Below, piece by piece: positions 5,392 to 6,385 of a stretch of DNA of 6,385 bases. Source of the DNA: CBDVBD01 sp965372135 (lineage in GTDB: Bacteria > Electryoneota > RPQS01 > CBDVBD01); the NCBI GenBank assembly GCA_965372135.1, contig CBDVBD010000171.1, positions 1 through 6,385 of the forward strand, written 5' to 3'. The translations under genes were made by a program, and so were the position numbers. The notes under the pieces are model-generated. The model saw nothing but the letters and a program-made list of their open reading frames with translations, was not told the DNA's origin and made no database searches. Position 1 is the first letter of the stretch; every line of letters begins with the position of its first letter.

Positions 5392-5420
5392 TTGCAAAAT
5401 CGGGGGAAATTGCTTATATT
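5392..5420 (+). promoter_or_regulatory. Sigma70-type promoter of the STAS-GAF operon
   Basis: TTGCAA (5392-5397), a 17-nt spacer and TATATT (5415-5420). The predicted start near 5427 leaves a long leader of about 184 nt before the STAS ATG. The spacer carries GGGGAAA at the same distance from both hexamers as the promoter at 2199-2227. Confidence 0.7.
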
Positions 5421-5426
5421 AATAGG

Positions 5427-5610
5427 TTAGGTGTTAATTCTTCCCGCCAGGTTACTCTTCGTTTGAAACCTTGCGGGAACAAAAGTTAAGCATTTAATTA
5501 CATCGTGGGGTGGTATGATCCATATCGCTGCATGATGGTGTTTATGATGTTGCTTAACCCGAGAATCCAATCCCCAATCCGTTGGATCAGGGGGTATTTT
5601 GGAGGTTCCT
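5427..5610 (+). promoter_or_regulatory. Long structured 5' leader of the STAS gene, class unknown
   Basis: The leader predicted from the upstream promoter holds a strong stem: TTCCCGC (5441-5447) pairs with GCGGGAA (5473-5479), one C/T mismatch, then AGGTT (5449-5453) with AACCT (5467-5471), leaving a 13-nt loop. Next come the arms GTTAAGCA (5485-5492) and TGCTTAAC (5551-5558) around 58 nt, then ATCCAA (5565-5570) with TTGGAT (5582-5587) just before the ribosome binding site. A six-codon frame (ATG 5515, MIHIAA) follows a GGGGTGG and could be a leader peptide. It matches no riboswitch class I recognise. Regulation by RNA structure is an inference. Confidence 0.4.
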
Positions 5611-5949
5611 ATGGATATGGTATGTCGAAGTCAAGATGGAGTCGTGGTTTTCGAGCTGGGGGGGAAGATCATGGGAGGGTCCGATTCCAAGCGATTTCAC
5701 GAGGAGTTGAACAAGTGGTTGGAGGAGGGGAGCCGGCAATTTGTGATCGATTTGGGTGATGTGGATTGGATGAACAGCTCCGGGTTGGGGATTTTGATTA
5801 GCGGGTTAAAGAAGATCAAGGATCATCAGGGGAATTTACGTTTAGCCAGGATTACGGAAAAGATTAAGAACGTGTTGACGATAACGAAGCTGTTAATTGT
5901 GTTCAGGATACATGACACGGTGGATGAGGCGGTGGGCAGTTTTTCATGA
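5611..5949 (+). CDS. STAS-domain protein, anti-anti-sigma factor type
   Basis: A 112-residue single STAS domain, the usual length for SpoIIAA/RsbV-like proteins. In partner switching, the unphosphorylated STAS protein binds an anti-sigma kinase and frees its target; phosphorylation of a conserved Ser stops this and a PP2C phosphatase reverses it. The signature is VIDLGDVDWMNSSGLGILIS (45-64), in which S57 aligns with the phosphorylated Ser58 of SpoIIAA. The position of SpoIIAA Asp56 is Asn here (N55), a variation seen in other STAS proteins. The ATG at 5611 is preceded by GGAGG with a 5-nt gap; an in-frame TTG at 5599 overlaps that site and is rejected, and ATG 5617 is less well spaced. The next gene starts 22 nt downstream. 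No sigma factor or HATPase kinase is visible, so the partner is unknown. Confidence 0.92.
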   Translation: MDMVCRSQDGVVVFELGGKIMGGSDSKRFHEELNKWLEEGSRQFVIDLGDVDWMNSSGLGILISGLKKIKDHQGNLRLARITEKIKNVLTITKLLIVFRIHDTVDEAVGSFS

Positions 5950-5971
5950 TGGATGAGCAGCGGTAGCAGAT

Positions 5972-6385
5972 ATGAACAAGTCCCGGGAAACGTGTGATAA
6001 CGGTACAGTGTTGGATGTCGGTGTGGATGCAGGCTCCGATTTTGATCAAGGGTTAAGTTTGGTTAAGGAATTGGAGGTGTTGGCTCGGGATGCCGGGCAG
6101 CATCTGGATGACGGGGTGCATCCGACGGTTGTGGAATTTGTACGGAAGTCTCAGGAACTAAAAGCGGTATCCACACTGCTTGTGGAGGCAGAGCGGGAAC
6201 GGCTTCAGAATGATTTGTTTATGGAGATCGGTGCCAAGTTATCGACCACGTTGGCGTTGGATGAGCTGCTTCCGCTGATTATCGATTCATTACGGGAAGT
6301 GGTGCAGTATGATGCGGGGGGGATTTTTTTGGTTAAGGCGGATACCGGGGAGATTGAAGGGCAGGTGCTTCGGGGGTATGATATC
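5972..6385 (+). CDS. GAF-domain signalling protein, N-terminal 138 residues (cut by window edge)
   Basis: An open frame of 138 codons running off the right edge. Residues 1-50 are acidic and without recognised motifs. Residues 51-85 form a charged helix (VEAERERLQNDLFME), probably a coiled-coil linker. From about residue 84, EIGAKLSTTLALDELLPLII and AGGIFLVKADTGEIEG match the start of a GAF domain, a small-molecule or redox-sensing module. Proteins of this layout often end in a PP2C/SpoIIE phosphatase, a histidine kinase or a GGDEF domain. Next to a STAS gene the phosphatase is the most attractive reading, but that is inferred. The ATG at 5972 is the first in frame, since a stop lies at 5954-5956. 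The ribosome binding site is weak, so translation may depend on coupling to the STAS gene 22 nt upstream. Confidence 0.8.
   Translation, partial: MNKSRETCDNGTVLDVGVDAGSDFDQGLSLVKELEVLARDAGQHLDDGVHPTVVEFVRKSQELKAVSTLLVEAERERLQNDLFMEIGAKLSTTLALDELLPLIIDSLREVVQYDAGGIFLVKADTGEIEGQVLRGYDI

Noticed and set aside
4977..5489. 170-codon plus-strand frame overlapping the end of the MATE gene
   Set aside because: It is out of frame with a well-supported transporter, has Gly/Arg/Asp-rich low-complexity content, and its extension past 5373 has no domain signal.
5505..5759. 84-codon plus-strand frame before and into the STAS gene
   Set aside because: It overlaps the STAS gene in another frame, shows no family features, and its GTG start has no good ribosome binding site.

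Overview
The window looks like a fragment of a chromosome or metagenomic contig from an uncultured bacterium. It has two compositional zones. The left part (about 1-2100) is AT-rich: the 60 bases from 601 are about 28% G+C. The right part (about 2200-6385) is G-rich on the + strand: the 60 bases from 2641 are about 62% G+C, with heavy use of TTG, GGG and CGG codons. Sigma70-type promoters, Shine-Dalgarno sites, a rho-independent terminator and the protein families all say Bacteria. The taxon cannot be fixed from the sequence.

Left zone, minus strand (1-1919). A promoter with a perfect TATAAT inside a palindrome drives a DUF262 (GmrSD N-terminal/ParB-like) protein. A HEPN-domain protein with an RNPVAH ribonuclease motif follows directly, its ATG immediately after the DUF262 stop codon. 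After 136 nt, a third minus-strand reading frame starts at 150 and runs off the left edge. This resembles a small defence or toxin island: a DUF262 nucleotide-dependent sensor or switch plus a HEPN RNase effector, with a possible third component. It is the most interesting system in the window.

Middle (1874-2271, then 2272-3570). A divergent intergenic region holds the palindromic promoter, a three-armed ATCCCGA repeat and a good promoter (TTGACT-17-TATATT). That promoter serves a complete DUF1015 gene, which ends at a strong terminator (3633-3664).

3661-4029 is a non-coding block packed with unrelated hairpins, of the kind that builds up as REP/MITE-like intergenic repeats. It includes the common WIPAYAGM-type repeat ATCCCCGC-CTAC-GCGGGGAT.

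Right zone, plus strand. A complete 447-residue MATE-family transporter (4030-5373) is followed by a second promoter (TTGCAA-17-TATATT), whose G-rich spacer resembles that of the DUF1015 promoter. A predicted leader of about 180 nt with a strong hairpin comes next, then a STAS-domain anti-anti-sigma-type protein (5611-5949). A protein beginning a GAF domain starts 22 nt later and is cut by the window edge. STAS plus GAF suggests a partner-switching regulatory module; the missing C-terminus would show whether the partner is a PP2C/SpoIIE phosphatase or a kinase.
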